DNA from: Spirochaetaceae bacterium
Lineage (GTDB): Bacteria > Spirochaetota > Spirochaetia > Treponematales > Breznakiellaceae
Reading direction: 5' to 3'
NCBI GenBank assembly: GCA_031265635.1
Contig: JAISCK010000124.1
Span: 1-7,608, forward strand
DNA: 7,608 bases
The translations under genes and the position numbers were made by a program. This document shows, in pieces, positions 1-6,218 of the stretch. The notes under the pieces are model-generated. The model was not told where the DNA came from. It saw only the letters and a program-made list of their open reading frames with translations, and searched no databases. Position 1 is the stretch's first letter. Every line of letters begins with the position of its first letter.

Positions 1-6
1 TTTTTT

Positions 7-11
7 GGAGG
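7..11 (+). promoter_or_regulatory. Ribosome binding site of the flavoprotein gene
   Basis: A strong GGAGG lies 5 nt before the ATG at 17 and 8 nt before the ATG at 20. It overlaps an in-frame TTG at 5, which makes that TTG an implausible start. Either ATG is acceptable. The promoter lies outside the window. Confidence 0.75.
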
Positions 12-16
12 AAGAG

Positions 17-2038
17 ATGATGAAGAAAAGATGGCGTACAGGTTTGTTATCTGTATTGTTAATTTTGGCTGTGGGCTTTATGGGCTGCAGCATGGGCGAG
101 AGCGAGAAGGTCGTGTATAGAGACCGCGAGACACCCGGATCCCTCGAATTTCCCGATTTGGCTCCGGGATCTTATACCGGAATCGGTCAAGGCTGGCATG
201 GTGAAGTCGAGGTCACGGTTGTAGTCTCCGAACACTACATCGAAAGTGTCAGCGTCGGGACTAGTTTCGCCGCTGGTAACCCTGAATCCGCCAACATTGG
301 CAGACCCGCTACCCAAACAGTTTCTCAGCGGATTGTAGATTTCCAATCTACAAATGTGGATGTTGTTTCAGGCGCCAGTTTCTCCAGCCTTGCGGTGATG
401 GCCGCTGTACGCGATTGTATTGAACAAGCCGGCGGTACCGACAAAATGCTTGCGTATGATGCCAGGACCACTCCGATTACGATACGGGGAAACCCCGAGA
501 CCTTCGGCCCGGATGTCATCGTTGTAGGCGGCGGGCTTGGGGGCGTATATGCCGCCATGAGGGTTGCGGACATGGGAGGCAAAGCCCTTCTCATTGAACA
601 AGCTCCTCATCTCGGCGGTTCTTCGAGGTTTGCCGCCGGCGCGTACGCCGGCGCTGAAATGCCGGGTCAGCCTGTGGGTTGGACAGATGCCACCATTCCT
701 AATTACAAGAATTATCTGAAAACTGTGAACACTGGCGTTAATGGTTTCAACGAGGCTGCTTCCGCGGCCTATGTGGAGAACATCCCGCCCGCCACGCAGA
801 AGTTGATAGACTGGGGTATGGTGGTTACTACAGCAGGTTTTAATAGGCTCGCTGGTACTGAAAAGACTGAAGGTGATGCAAACACTAACACCGCGGGTTA
901 TTTCATGCGCCAGGGAAACGCTCTTTTTGCCGATATCACGCCCAGAATGAACAGATATATAAACGCCGGCTCTCTGGGTTACATTCTGAACAACAAGGTC
1001 GTGGATCTTATCATGGAAGGCGGCAGGGTTGTCGGCGTCAGGATAGAGGGCGGCAGGACATACCGCGCGGGAGCGGTCATAATGGCTACGGGCGGTTATT
1101 CGTGCAACGGGAACATATTGTCAATACCGGATCCTGATGGGCCTGGAATAAACTATTGGACCATTTCCTCGTCCACGACGGATATCGGCAATATGACCGA
1201 AGTCTTAATGAAGCCTCCGTATAACGCGACGACCTATAGACTGGATCAGGTCCGTTTTGACGGCGGGGTCCTCCCCATGGTGCCGCCCGGCGATCCCTAT
1301 CGACTGAAGATCGCTGTTCCTTATGGCCACGGCAACGCATCAGGCACACCATACAAGCGCATATTCTTAAATAAGAACGGAGAGCGCTTTATAAATGAAA
1401 GCCTGGGCGCCGACAGTGGCGGCACCCATTCTCCTACTGATTTCCTTCGGTGGGACGGCTTCCGTAAGGCGCCGGATCAATTGGTGTGGGTACTCGGTTC
1501 TGGCGCAAAACCATCCCTCACTGATGGAGAATTGGGGCCTTCAGAGCCTAGTGCTCTTAATGGCAATGGAAATAGAGCGTGGTGGCAGGCGCAAGTGGAC
1601 GCGGGCAATTATATATGGGAGAGCGACAACGGCCTCGGCTCCACTGAACTAGAAATAAAGGATCTTGCCACAAGAGCGGGACTTAACCCGGTAACAGTAT
1701 GGAACACTCTCGTTGCATACAATGGGTACTGTGATGATGGTGATGATCCTGACTGGGAAAGACCTGTCGCAGGCCTGTTAAAAATGGACGCCGGGCCTTT
1801 CTGGATGGTAAAGACCTCAGGTCATATCAAAGGTACGCTGGGCGGTTTAGACCTTACCGCAAAAGCCGAGGTTCCAAACGCGTCAGGCCCGATACCGGGG
1901 CTTTACGCTGCCGGTGAAATCGGGGGTAATGTAGCGTATACAGGCACTATCTGGTTGGTCGGCTTTAATCTCTCGGCCGAGGCCAGCTTTGGCGAAATCG
2001 CCGCGGGAGAGGCGCTGACCTGGTCGCGTAACCACTAA
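17..2038 (+). CDS. Exported FMN/FAD flavoprotein reductase, fumarate reductase-like, probable lipoprotein
   Basis: This 673-residue protein probably carries out extracytoplasmic electron transfer to an unidentified organic acceptor. The N-terminus has basic residues (KKRWR), a hydrophobic stretch and a lipobox-like FMGC with Cys24, suggesting a lipoprotein under the looser spirochaete rule. Residues about 47-143 resemble the FMN-binding domain of NqrC/RnfG, with D115-V-V-S-G-A-S121 at the flavinylation motif. The FAD domain begins at D166 with GGGLGG (171-176), then E194, an LGGSS segment, ATGGY (357-361) and a C-terminal GLYAAGEIGG. There is no CXXCH haem motif, so electrons would pass from FMN to FAD, as in UrdA-type enzymes. 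The catalytic motifs of true fumarate reductases are missing: TRDK is replaced by LGAD, the HHTMGG-like segment reads KGTLGG, and the late active-site Arg appears to be Trp646. I therefore name no substrate. The start could also be the ATG at 20. The gene ends before a stem-loop and converges on the next gene. Confidence 0.85.
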   Translation: MMKKRWRTGLLSVLLILAVGFMGCSMGESEKVVYRDRETPGSLEFPDLAPGSYTGIGQGWHGEVEVTVVVSEHYIESVSVGTSFAAGNPESANIGRPATQTVSQRIVDFQSTNVDVVSGASFSSLAVMAAVRDCIEQAGGTDKMLAYDARTTPITIRGNPETFGPDVIVVGGGLGGVYAAMRVADMGGKALLIEQAPHLGGSSRFAAGAYAGAEMPGQPVGWTDATIPNYKNYLKTVNTGVNGFNEAASAAYVENIPPATQKLIDWGMVVTTAGFNRLAGTEKTEGDANTNTAGYFMRQGNALFADITPRMNRYINAGSLGYILNNKVVDLIMEGGRVVGVRIEGGRTYRAGAVIMATGGYSCNGNILSIPDPDGPGINYWTISSSTTDIGNMTEVLMKPPYNATTYRLDQVRFDGGVLPMVPPGDPYRLKIAVPYGHGNASGTPYKRIFLNKNGERFINESLGADSGGTHSPTDFLRWDGFRKAPDQLVWVLGSGAKPSLTDGELGPSEPSALNGNGNRAWWQAQVDAGNYIWESDNGLGSTELEIKDLATRAGLNPVTVWNTLVAYNGYCDDGDDPDWERPVAGLLKMDAGPFWMVKTSGHIKGTLGGLDLTAKAEVPNASGPIPGLYAAGEIGGNVAYTGTIWLVGFNLSAEASFGEIAAGEALTWSRNH

Positions 2039-2063
2039 GGTTTCGCTGGGTTAGTTTTTCCAC

Positions 2064-2092
2064 AATCCGCTGCTCAATCCGGGCAGCGGATT
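2064..2092. terminator. Stem-loop between convergent gene ends, probable bidirectional terminator
   Basis: AATCCGCTGC (2064-2073) and GCAGCGGATT (2083-2092) form a perfect 10-bp stem around a 9-nt loop. It sits 25 nt after the flavoprotein stop codon and 8 nt beyond the transporter stop on the other strand, where a shared terminator is expected. Neither side has a real T-tract: the plus strand continues ACTTCCCCCT. Termination may therefore be inefficient or need a factor, or the element may simply protect mRNA 3' ends. Confidence 0.6.
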
Positions 2093-2100
2093 ACTTCCCC

Positions 2101-3333
2101 CTAAATATAATGCCGCACTTCCTGGTCCTCCTGAAAGCCGCTCATTCTGGCTATGGCGTAGGTTCCCAGGGCGGTGAATATGACATCCAGAAAGGTTCCT
2201 ATGGCGATGAGGTAGAAGGCCATGGGTCTCAGGATCAGGTAGCCGGCGCCAAAGCCCTGGCCGCCAAAACCGGTGCAGAGTACGGCGAGGGCGGTATGGG
2301 CGCCGTCGCCGGGATGGCGGAACAAAAGGAACGATATGCCTATGGCCCTGAGGGCGACGATGACAATGTCCCTGCCTTCCACGCCGAGGCTGGAATAGGA
2401 TTTAATGATGACGATAAAGGCCATGGCGGCTATCATGGCGCTTCCCGCCCGGCCAAAACTGGTAAAGAGGGTTATGATCACCGTATTGGCCCGCCTCCTG
2501 ACGCCGAGGTTTTCCCGGGTATGCCTGAACAAAACCGGCAGGGTAAAGTTCATGTCGCCGGAGAAGAAGGCGGTGATGGCGGCGCCCAGGGAACCGTAGA
2601 GTATTTTCCAGGGGTTGGTTTTTGGCCGCAAAAGGTAGAGAAAGGCCGGGAGTATGGCAAAACCCAAAACCATGCTGAAAATACCGATGAGCAGCAGCAG
2701 GTCCCTGAAATCGGCCCTGAGCGCGTCACGGAACCGGAACGACCAGTAGGCCCCAAGGATTATGATGATAAGCCCGAGGATTTCAGAAAAAAACGACGCT
2801 ATATGATAGAAAATACGGGACAGAGAATCCACCAGGGAGATGACCGGCTTTGTATAGTTCCGGTCATAGGAAAGGCCCATGCCCAGAAAAAAGGCCAGCA
2901 CGGCGACGGGGAGCAGGTAGAGCCCGGACTGCCCGAGAACAGAGAGCATATTCGAAGGAAAAATATCCTTTACGGCGTCGCTTAAATACAGGGATATGAG
3001 TTCCTGCTGTTCGGCCATTGAGATGCGGATTCTTGTTCGGGAAAAAATAAAGATGACGAGTATCCCCAGGGAAACCATAAAAACCGTTCCCGCGAGGATA
3101 AAGGCAAGGGTTTTCAGGACCAGGCCCCAGAGGCGGTTATCCTGTCTCAACTCGTAAATGGCTATGGTCAGGGCAAAAAAGAGCATGGGCACGGCGGCGT
3201 AACGGCCTATCTGTATGGCGAGTTCCTGGAGCCAAAGCACGCCGGACTGTATCAGTTCATGCTCGCCGGGCAGGAGAAAGCCCAGGAGTACGCCAAGCAG
3301 GGAGCCTATCAGTAATTTAAGCCAAATCTTCAT
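2101..3333 (-). CDS. Dicarboxylate/amino acid:cation symporter family (DAACS) transporter, divergent
   Basis: This 410-residue inner-membrane protein is close to the usual DAACS/GltPh length. Hydrophobic segments run throughout, starting with the typical N-terminal membrane helix. The fold shows in the block at about 255-282, where AFFSGDMNFTLPVLF followed by RENLGVRRRA matches the family pattern AFxTSSSAATLPV followed by ENLGV. Key sites differ. The HP1 serines are replaced by SGDMNF (258-263), the TM7 NMDGT sodium motif is GRAGS (294-298), HP2 reads HPGDGAH (340-346), and in TM8 the position of GltPh Arg397 is Phe386 and that of Asn401 is Gly390, while Asp383 and Thr387 are kept. Arg397 binds the substrate side-chain carboxylate in GltPh, so glutamate, aspartate or C4-dicarboxylate is an unsafe prediction; substrate and coupling ion are unknown. 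The start is the ATG complementary to 3331-3333. No Shine-Dalgarno precedes it, and a promoter lies immediately upstream. It is transcribed divergently from grpE. Confidence 0.85.
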   Translation of the reverse strand: MKIWLKLLIGSLLGVLLGFLLPGEHELIQSGVLWLQELAIQIGRYAAVPMLFFALTIAIYELRQDNRLWGLVLKTLAFILAGTVFMVSLGILVIFIFSRTRIRISMAEQQELISLYLSDAVKDIFPSNMLSVLGQSGLYLLPVAVLAFFLGMGLSYDRNYTKPVISLVDSLSRIFYHIASFFSEILGLIIIILGAYWSFRFRDALRADFRDLLLLIGIFSMVLGFAILPAFLYLLRPKTNPWKILYGSLGAAITAFFSGDMNFTLPVLFRHTRENLGVRRRANTVIITLFTSFGRAGSAMIAAMAFIVIIKSYSSLGVEGRDIVIVALRAIGISFLLFRHPGDGAHTALAVLCTGFGGQGFGAGYLILRPMAFYLIAIGTFLDVIFTALGTYAIARMSGFQEDQEVRHYI

Positions 3334-3336
3334 ATT

Positions 3337-3362
3337 GTTTTCAGCATACTTTAAGCTAAAAC
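3337..3362. repeat. Inverted repeat over the transporter -10 region, possible operator
   Basis: GTTTTCAGC (3337-3345) and GCTAAAAC (3355-3362) are complementary apart from one bulged C, with a 9-nt gap. The element covers the whole -10 hexamer and the predicted start site of the transporter promoter, a position where a bound repressor would block transcription. It is AT-rich, so chance is possible. Confidence 0.35.
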
Positions 3363-3371
3363 CCTAGTCAA
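3343..3371 (-). promoter_or_regulatory. Probable promoter of the transporter gene, giving a near-leaderless mRNA
   Basis: Read on the minus strand, TTGACT (3371-3366) and TATGCT (3348-3343) are separated by exactly 17 nt, a good sigma70-type arrangement. A start about 7 nt past the -10 would fall near 3336, only about 3 nt before the ATG. That agrees with the absence of a Shine-Dalgarno sequence. Confidence 0.6.
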
Positions 3372-3414
3372 TGAGGGAAAGAGTACGAAAAAGGCATGGT
3401 TTTTGTGTTTTTCC

Positions 3415-3443
3415 TTGACCTTTGCCCTGTTCTTCCTTATTTT
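3415..3443 (+). promoter_or_regulatory. Probable promoter of grpE-dnaK-dnaJ
   Basis: TTGACC (3415-3420) and TATTTT (3438-3443) are 17 nt apart, a sigma70-type housekeeping arrangement. Transcription would start near 3450, giving a leader of about 55 nt before grpE. No CIRCE element (TTAGCACTC-N9-GAGTGCTAA) is visible between 3334 and 3506, so HrcA control is not supported by this sequence. Confidence 0.55.
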
Positions 3444-3455
3444 TTAACAATAGGG

Positions 3456-3495
3456 GAGTTATAAAACTCGAAAATTATGGGTTCCCCGGATAATT
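3456..3495 (+). repeat. Two inverted repeats in the grpE leader, possible heat-shock operator or RNA structure
   Basis: GAGTT-ATAA-AACTC (3456-3469) is a perfect small hairpin at the expected start of the transcript. AATTAT (3473-3478) and ATAATT (3490-3495) form a second repeat around an 11-nt centre, ending directly before the grpE ribosome binding site AGGAAG (3496-3501). Either could be an operator or a temperature-sensitive leader fold, but the arms are short and AT-rich. Confidence 0.3.
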
Positions 3496-3506
3496 AGGAA
3501 GTTTTC

Positions 3507-4163
3507 ATGTCGAAACACAGGCCCCACGAGCATGACGCTCAGGAAGAAGTCTGTTCCGCCGCCTCGGAGGAACAAAATTCAGCCCAGGAGTTCCGCGGCG
3601 TCGATGCCCCGGAAAACGCGGAGGTCCAGGTCCCTTCGGATGCCTCTCCGGCTCCGGAGGAACAGATAACCGCCCTTACCGCCGCCCTGGCGGACCTTAA
3701 CGACCAGTACCTCAGAAAAGCCGCTGATTTTGAGAATTTCCGCAAGCGCATGAACCGGGAAAAGCAGGACGCCATAGATTTTGCCAACCAGAATCTTCTC
3801 CTTGACCTTATTCCGGTGATTGACGATTTTGAGCGGGCCATAAAGTCGGCCGAAAGTTCCCGGGATTTTGACAGCTTTTACGAAGGCATAGGCATGATAG
3901 AGAAAAGGCTGGTTTCCCAGCTTGAAAGCAAATGGGCCCTGGTCCGTTTTGATTCCGCCGGCGCTCCCTTTGATCCGGGCCGCCATGAGGCCATCATGAT
4001 GGAAAAAAACGCCGAAGTAACGGAGCCCACGGTGGCCGAGGATTTTCTCAAGGGTTTTTTGCTGAAAGACCGGGTTATACGGAGCGCCAAGGTAAAGGTG
4101 CTCATGCCCATAGACAAGGCCCCTGACGCGGCTGAGGACGGGGACAAAGGGGTTTCACAGTAA
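3507..4163 (+). CDS. grpE: GrpE, nucleotide exchange factor of DnaK
   Basis: GrpE is a cytoplasmic dimer that releases ADP from DnaK and so drives substrate release; its long helices also act as a thermosensor in known homologues. The 218-residue protein has an acidic, probably disordered N-terminal tail (residues 1-50) and a long helical region from about 54. This contains the conserved NLLLDLIPVIDDFERA (96-111). The C-terminal beta domain carries the family signature GFLLKDRVIRSAKVKV at 183-198. Length and domain order are normal. AGGAAG at 3496-3501 supports the ATG with 5-nt spacing. It is the first gene of a grpE-dnaK-dnaJ cluster, 69 nt before dnaK. The hrcA repressor gene that often precedes grpE is absent here; the neighbour is a divergent transporter gene. 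Confidence 0.97.
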   Translation: MSKHRPHEHDAQEEVCSAASEEQNSAQEFRGVDAPENAEVQVPSDASPAPEEQITALTAALADLNDQYLRKAADFENFRKRMNREKQDAIDFANQNLLLDLIPVIDDFERAIKSAESSRDFDSFYEGIGMIEKRLVSQLESKWALVRFDSAGAPFDPGRHEAIMMEKNAEVTEPTVAEDFLKGFLLKDRVIRSAKVKVLMPIDKAPDAAEDGDKGVSQ

Positions 4164-4185
4164 TGCCGTAAAGCGCGGTATTTTT
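4161..4185 (+). terminator. Weak hairpin with T-run in the grpE-dnaK gap, possible attenuator or processing site
   Basis: AATGCCG (4162-4168) pairs with CGGTATT (4176-4182) through one G-T wobble around a 7-nt loop, and TTT follows. It overlaps the grpE stop codon. The structure is too weak for a full terminator, but it could attenuate or set an mRNA end. No convincing second promoter for dnaK was seen in the gap. Confidence 0.3.
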
Positions 4186-4232
4186 AGTATATTTAATATT
4201 GAAGGCATGCATAATGCAGAAAGGAGTCCGTT

Positions 4233-6155
4233 ATGGGAAAGATTATTGGAATAGATTTAGGCACAACCAATTCCTGCGTGGCCGTCCTGGAAGGCGGCGA
4301 ACCGGTGGTAATTCAGAATTCCGAAGGGGGCAGGACCACTCCGTCCATTGTCGGATTCACCAGTAAGGGCGAGCGGGTTACAGGCCAGCCCGCCAAGAAC
4401 CAGATGATTACCAATCCCGAAAACACCGTTTATTCCATCAAGCGTTTTATGGGCCGCCGTTATTCGGAAGTAAGCAACGAGATGAAGCGCGTCCCCTACC
4501 ACGTTGTGGAACAGGGTGATGATGTGCGGGTTGATATAGACGGCAAGGGCTATTCGCCCCAGGAAATTTCCGCCTTCGTGCTTCAAAAAATGAAGAAGAC
4601 CGCCGAGGATTATCTGGGCGAGACGGTGAGCGAGGCGGTCATCACCGTGCCGGCGTATTTTAACGACGCGCAGCGGCAGGCGACCAAGGACGCGGGCAAG
4701 ATAGCCGGCCTTGAGGTCAAGCGCATTATCAATGAGCCCACGGCCGCTTCGCTGGCCTTTGGCTTCAACAAAGATCAAAAGAAAGAAAAAACCATCGCCG
4801 TATACGATCTTGGCGGCGGCACCTTTGATGTTTCCATACTTGAACTGGGCGAAGGCGTGTTCGAGGTAAAGTCAACCAACGGCGATACCCACCTGGGCGG
4901 CGATGATTTTGACCTCAAGATACTCGAATGGCTCATCGCCGAATTCAAAAAGGATACCGGCATAGACCTCGGCCAGGACCGCATGGCCCTCCAGCGTCTG
5001 CGGGAAGCCTCCGAAAAGGCAAAGATTGAACTTTCGGCCACGCAGACCACCGAGATAAATCTGCCCTTTATCACCGCCGACCAGTCAGGTCCCAAGCATC
5101 TGCAAAAGTCCCTTTCACGGGCAAAGTTTGAACAAATGGTCAGCGATCTGCTTGAAAGGTCCAAAGAGCCCTGCAAGAAGGCCCTTTCCGACGCCGCCCT
5201 GAACGCGGATCAGATTGACGAAGTCATACTTGTGGGAGGCTCGACGAGAATTCCCGCGGTGCAGCAGATAGTCAAGGACCTTTTCAAGAAAGAACCCAAC
5301 AGGGGAGTCAACCCCGACGAAGCGGTAGCCATAGGCGCGGCCATACAGGGCGGGATACTCGGCGGCGATGTCAAAGACGTGCTCCTTCTCGACGTAACGC
5401 CCCTTTCCCTGGGCATCGAAACCCTGGGCGGGGTCATGACCAGGCTCATTCCCCGGAACACCACGATTCCCACCAGGAAGAGCCAGATTTTCTCTACGGC
5501 GGCCGACGGCCAGACAGCGGTTTCCATCCAGGTACTCCAGGGTGAACGCGAAATGGCGAACCAGAACCGCACCCTGGGCCGCTTTGACCTTGTGGGCATA
5601 CCTCCCGCGCCCCGCGGGGTGCCCCAGGTTGAAGTTACCTTTGACATTGACGCCAACGGCATTGTCCATGTGTCGGCCAAAGACCTGGGCACGGGCAAGG
5701 AACAGAAGATACGCATTGAAAGTTCTTCGGGCTTAAATGACCAGGACATAGACCGCATGGTCAAGGAAGCGGAGCTTCATGCCGAAGAAGACAAAAAAGA
5801 AAAAGAAAAGGCCGAGGCCCGCAATGAAGCGGACACCATGATTTACAGCACCGAGAAGAACATCAAGGACCTCGCCGACAAGGTCAATGCCGCCGACAAG
5901 GCAAAGGCCGAGGAAGCCATAGCCCAGCTCAAGCAGGCCCTGGAATCAGGCGACGCCGAGGCCATCAAGGCCAAGACCGAAGCGCTCAAGCAGGTTTCGT
6001 ACAAGATTGCCGAAGAGGTATACTCACGGCAGCAGACCCAGGCGGGTCCGGGCCAGCAGGATGCGGGAAACCCCGGCCCTTCACCGGACAGCGGTCCCAA
6101 AACCAAGAGCGCCGAGGATGTGGACTACGAAGTCGTTGACGACGATAAAAAATAG
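4233..6155 (+). CDS. dnaK: DnaK, Hsp70 chaperone ATPase
   Basis: DnaK binds exposed hydrophobic peptide segments in the cytoplasm and cycles between ATP and ADP states with DnaJ and GrpE. The protein has 640 residues, the normal bacterial length. The actin-like ATPase domain shows IGIDLGTTNSCVAV (5-18), NEPTAASLAFG (167-177), VYDLGGGTFDVSIL (190-203) and ILVGGSTRIP (332-341). The interdomain linker DVLLLDVTP (382-390) leads into the substrate-binding beta domain. A helical lid rich in Lys and Glu follows, then a Gln/Gly/Pro-rich tail ending in acidic residues (VDDDKK). AAGGAG (4221-4226), 6 nt before the ATG, is a strong ribosome binding site. The segment after NEPT reads AASLAFG rather than the common AAALAYG, a mild substitution. 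dnaJ follows after 63 nt with a strong hairpin in the gap. Confidence 0.99.
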   Translation: MGKIIGIDLGTTNSCVAVLEGGEPVVIQNSEGGRTTPSIVGFTSKGERVTGQPAKNQMITNPENTVYSIKRFMGRRYSEVSNEMKRVPYHVVEQGDDVRVDIDGKGYSPQEISAFVLQKMKKTAEDYLGETVSEAVITVPAYFNDAQRQATKDAGKIAGLEVKRIINEPTAASLAFGFNKDQKKEKTIAVYDLGGGTFDVSILELGEGVFEVKSTNGDTHLGGDDFDLKILEWLIAEFKKDTGIDLGQDRMALQRLREASEKAKIELSATQTTEINLPFITADQSGPKHLQKSLSRAKFEQMVSDLLERSKEPCKKALSDAALNADQIDEVILVGGSTRIPAVQQIVKDLFKKEPNRGVNPDEAVAIGAAIQGGILGGDVKDVLLLDVTPLSLGIETLGGVMTRLIPRNTTIPTRKSQIFSTAADGQTAVSIQVLQGEREMANQNRTLGRFDLVGIPPAPRGVPQVEVTFDIDANGIVHVSAKDLGTGKEQKIRIESSSGLNDQDIDRMVKEAELHAEEDKKEKEKAEARNEADTMIYSTEKNIKDLADKVNAADKAKAEEAIAQLKQALESGDAEAIKAKTEALKQVSYKIAEEVYSRQQTQAGPGQQDAGNPGPSPDSGPKTKSAEDVDYEVVDDDKK

Positions 6156-6156
6156 A

Positions 6157-6198
6157 CTTGCCGGGCAGCCGGACAAGCTGCCTGACAAGAGCGGCAAG
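6157..6198 (+). promoter_or_regulatory. Two-tier hairpin between dnaK and dnaJ
   Basis: CTTGCCG (6157-6163) pairs perfectly with CGGCAAG (6192-6198). Directly inside, GGCAGC (6164-6169) pairs with GCTGCC (6177-6182) around a 7-nt loop, leaving a 9-nt bulge (6183-6191) on the 3' side. The stem starts one base after the dnaK stop and ends 7 nt before the dnaJ ribosome binding site. No T-tract follows, so it is probably not a simple terminator. mRNA stabilisation of dnaK, processing or control of dnaJ translation are plausible. Confidence 0.6.
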
Positions 6199-6205
6199 GG
6201 CCTTT

Positions 6206-6210
6206 AAGGG
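6206..6210 (+). promoter_or_regulatory. Ribosome binding site deciding the GTG start of dnaJ
   Basis: AAGGG lies 8 nt before the GTG at 6219. An ATG at 6211 is closer but out of frame. The GTG yields the canonical DnaJ N-terminus MAKRDYYDVLGV, so it is the right start. AAGG can pair with the CCTT just upstream (6201-6204), though with a single-base gap this is unlikely to fold by itself. Confidence 0.6.
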
Positions 6211-6218
6211 ATGCTATT

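Noticed and set aside
5..16. TTG at position 5 as the start of the flavoprotein
   Set aside because: It would put the ribosome binding site GGAGG inside the coding region and add MEEE before a signal peptide that naturally starts with MMKKRW.
59..2038. Multihaem flavocytochrome c
   Set aside because: No CXXCH motif is present in the protein; only flavin domains can be supported.
2110..2985. Long open frame of 291 codons on the plus strand, antisense to the transporter
   Set aside because: It is a by-product of strong GC-biased codon use in the transporter gene. The translation is rich in Gly, Glu, Lys and Gln with no domain, and the opposite strand clearly encodes a membrane protein of a known family.
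3334..3506. CIRCE operator upstream of grpE
   Set aside because: No TTAGCACTC or GAGTGCTAA, or close variant, occurs in this stretch. The inverted repeats present have different sequences.
4186..4220. Separate promoter for dnaK in the AT-rich gap
   Set aside because: TATATTTAATATT and CATAAT resemble -10 elements, but no -35-like hexamer lies at a suitable distance.
4257..5764. Several open frames of 130-184 codons on the minus strand across dnaK
   Set aside because: dnaK is unmistakable here. The antisense frames overlap one another in different frames, with no ribosome binding site or recognisable domain.
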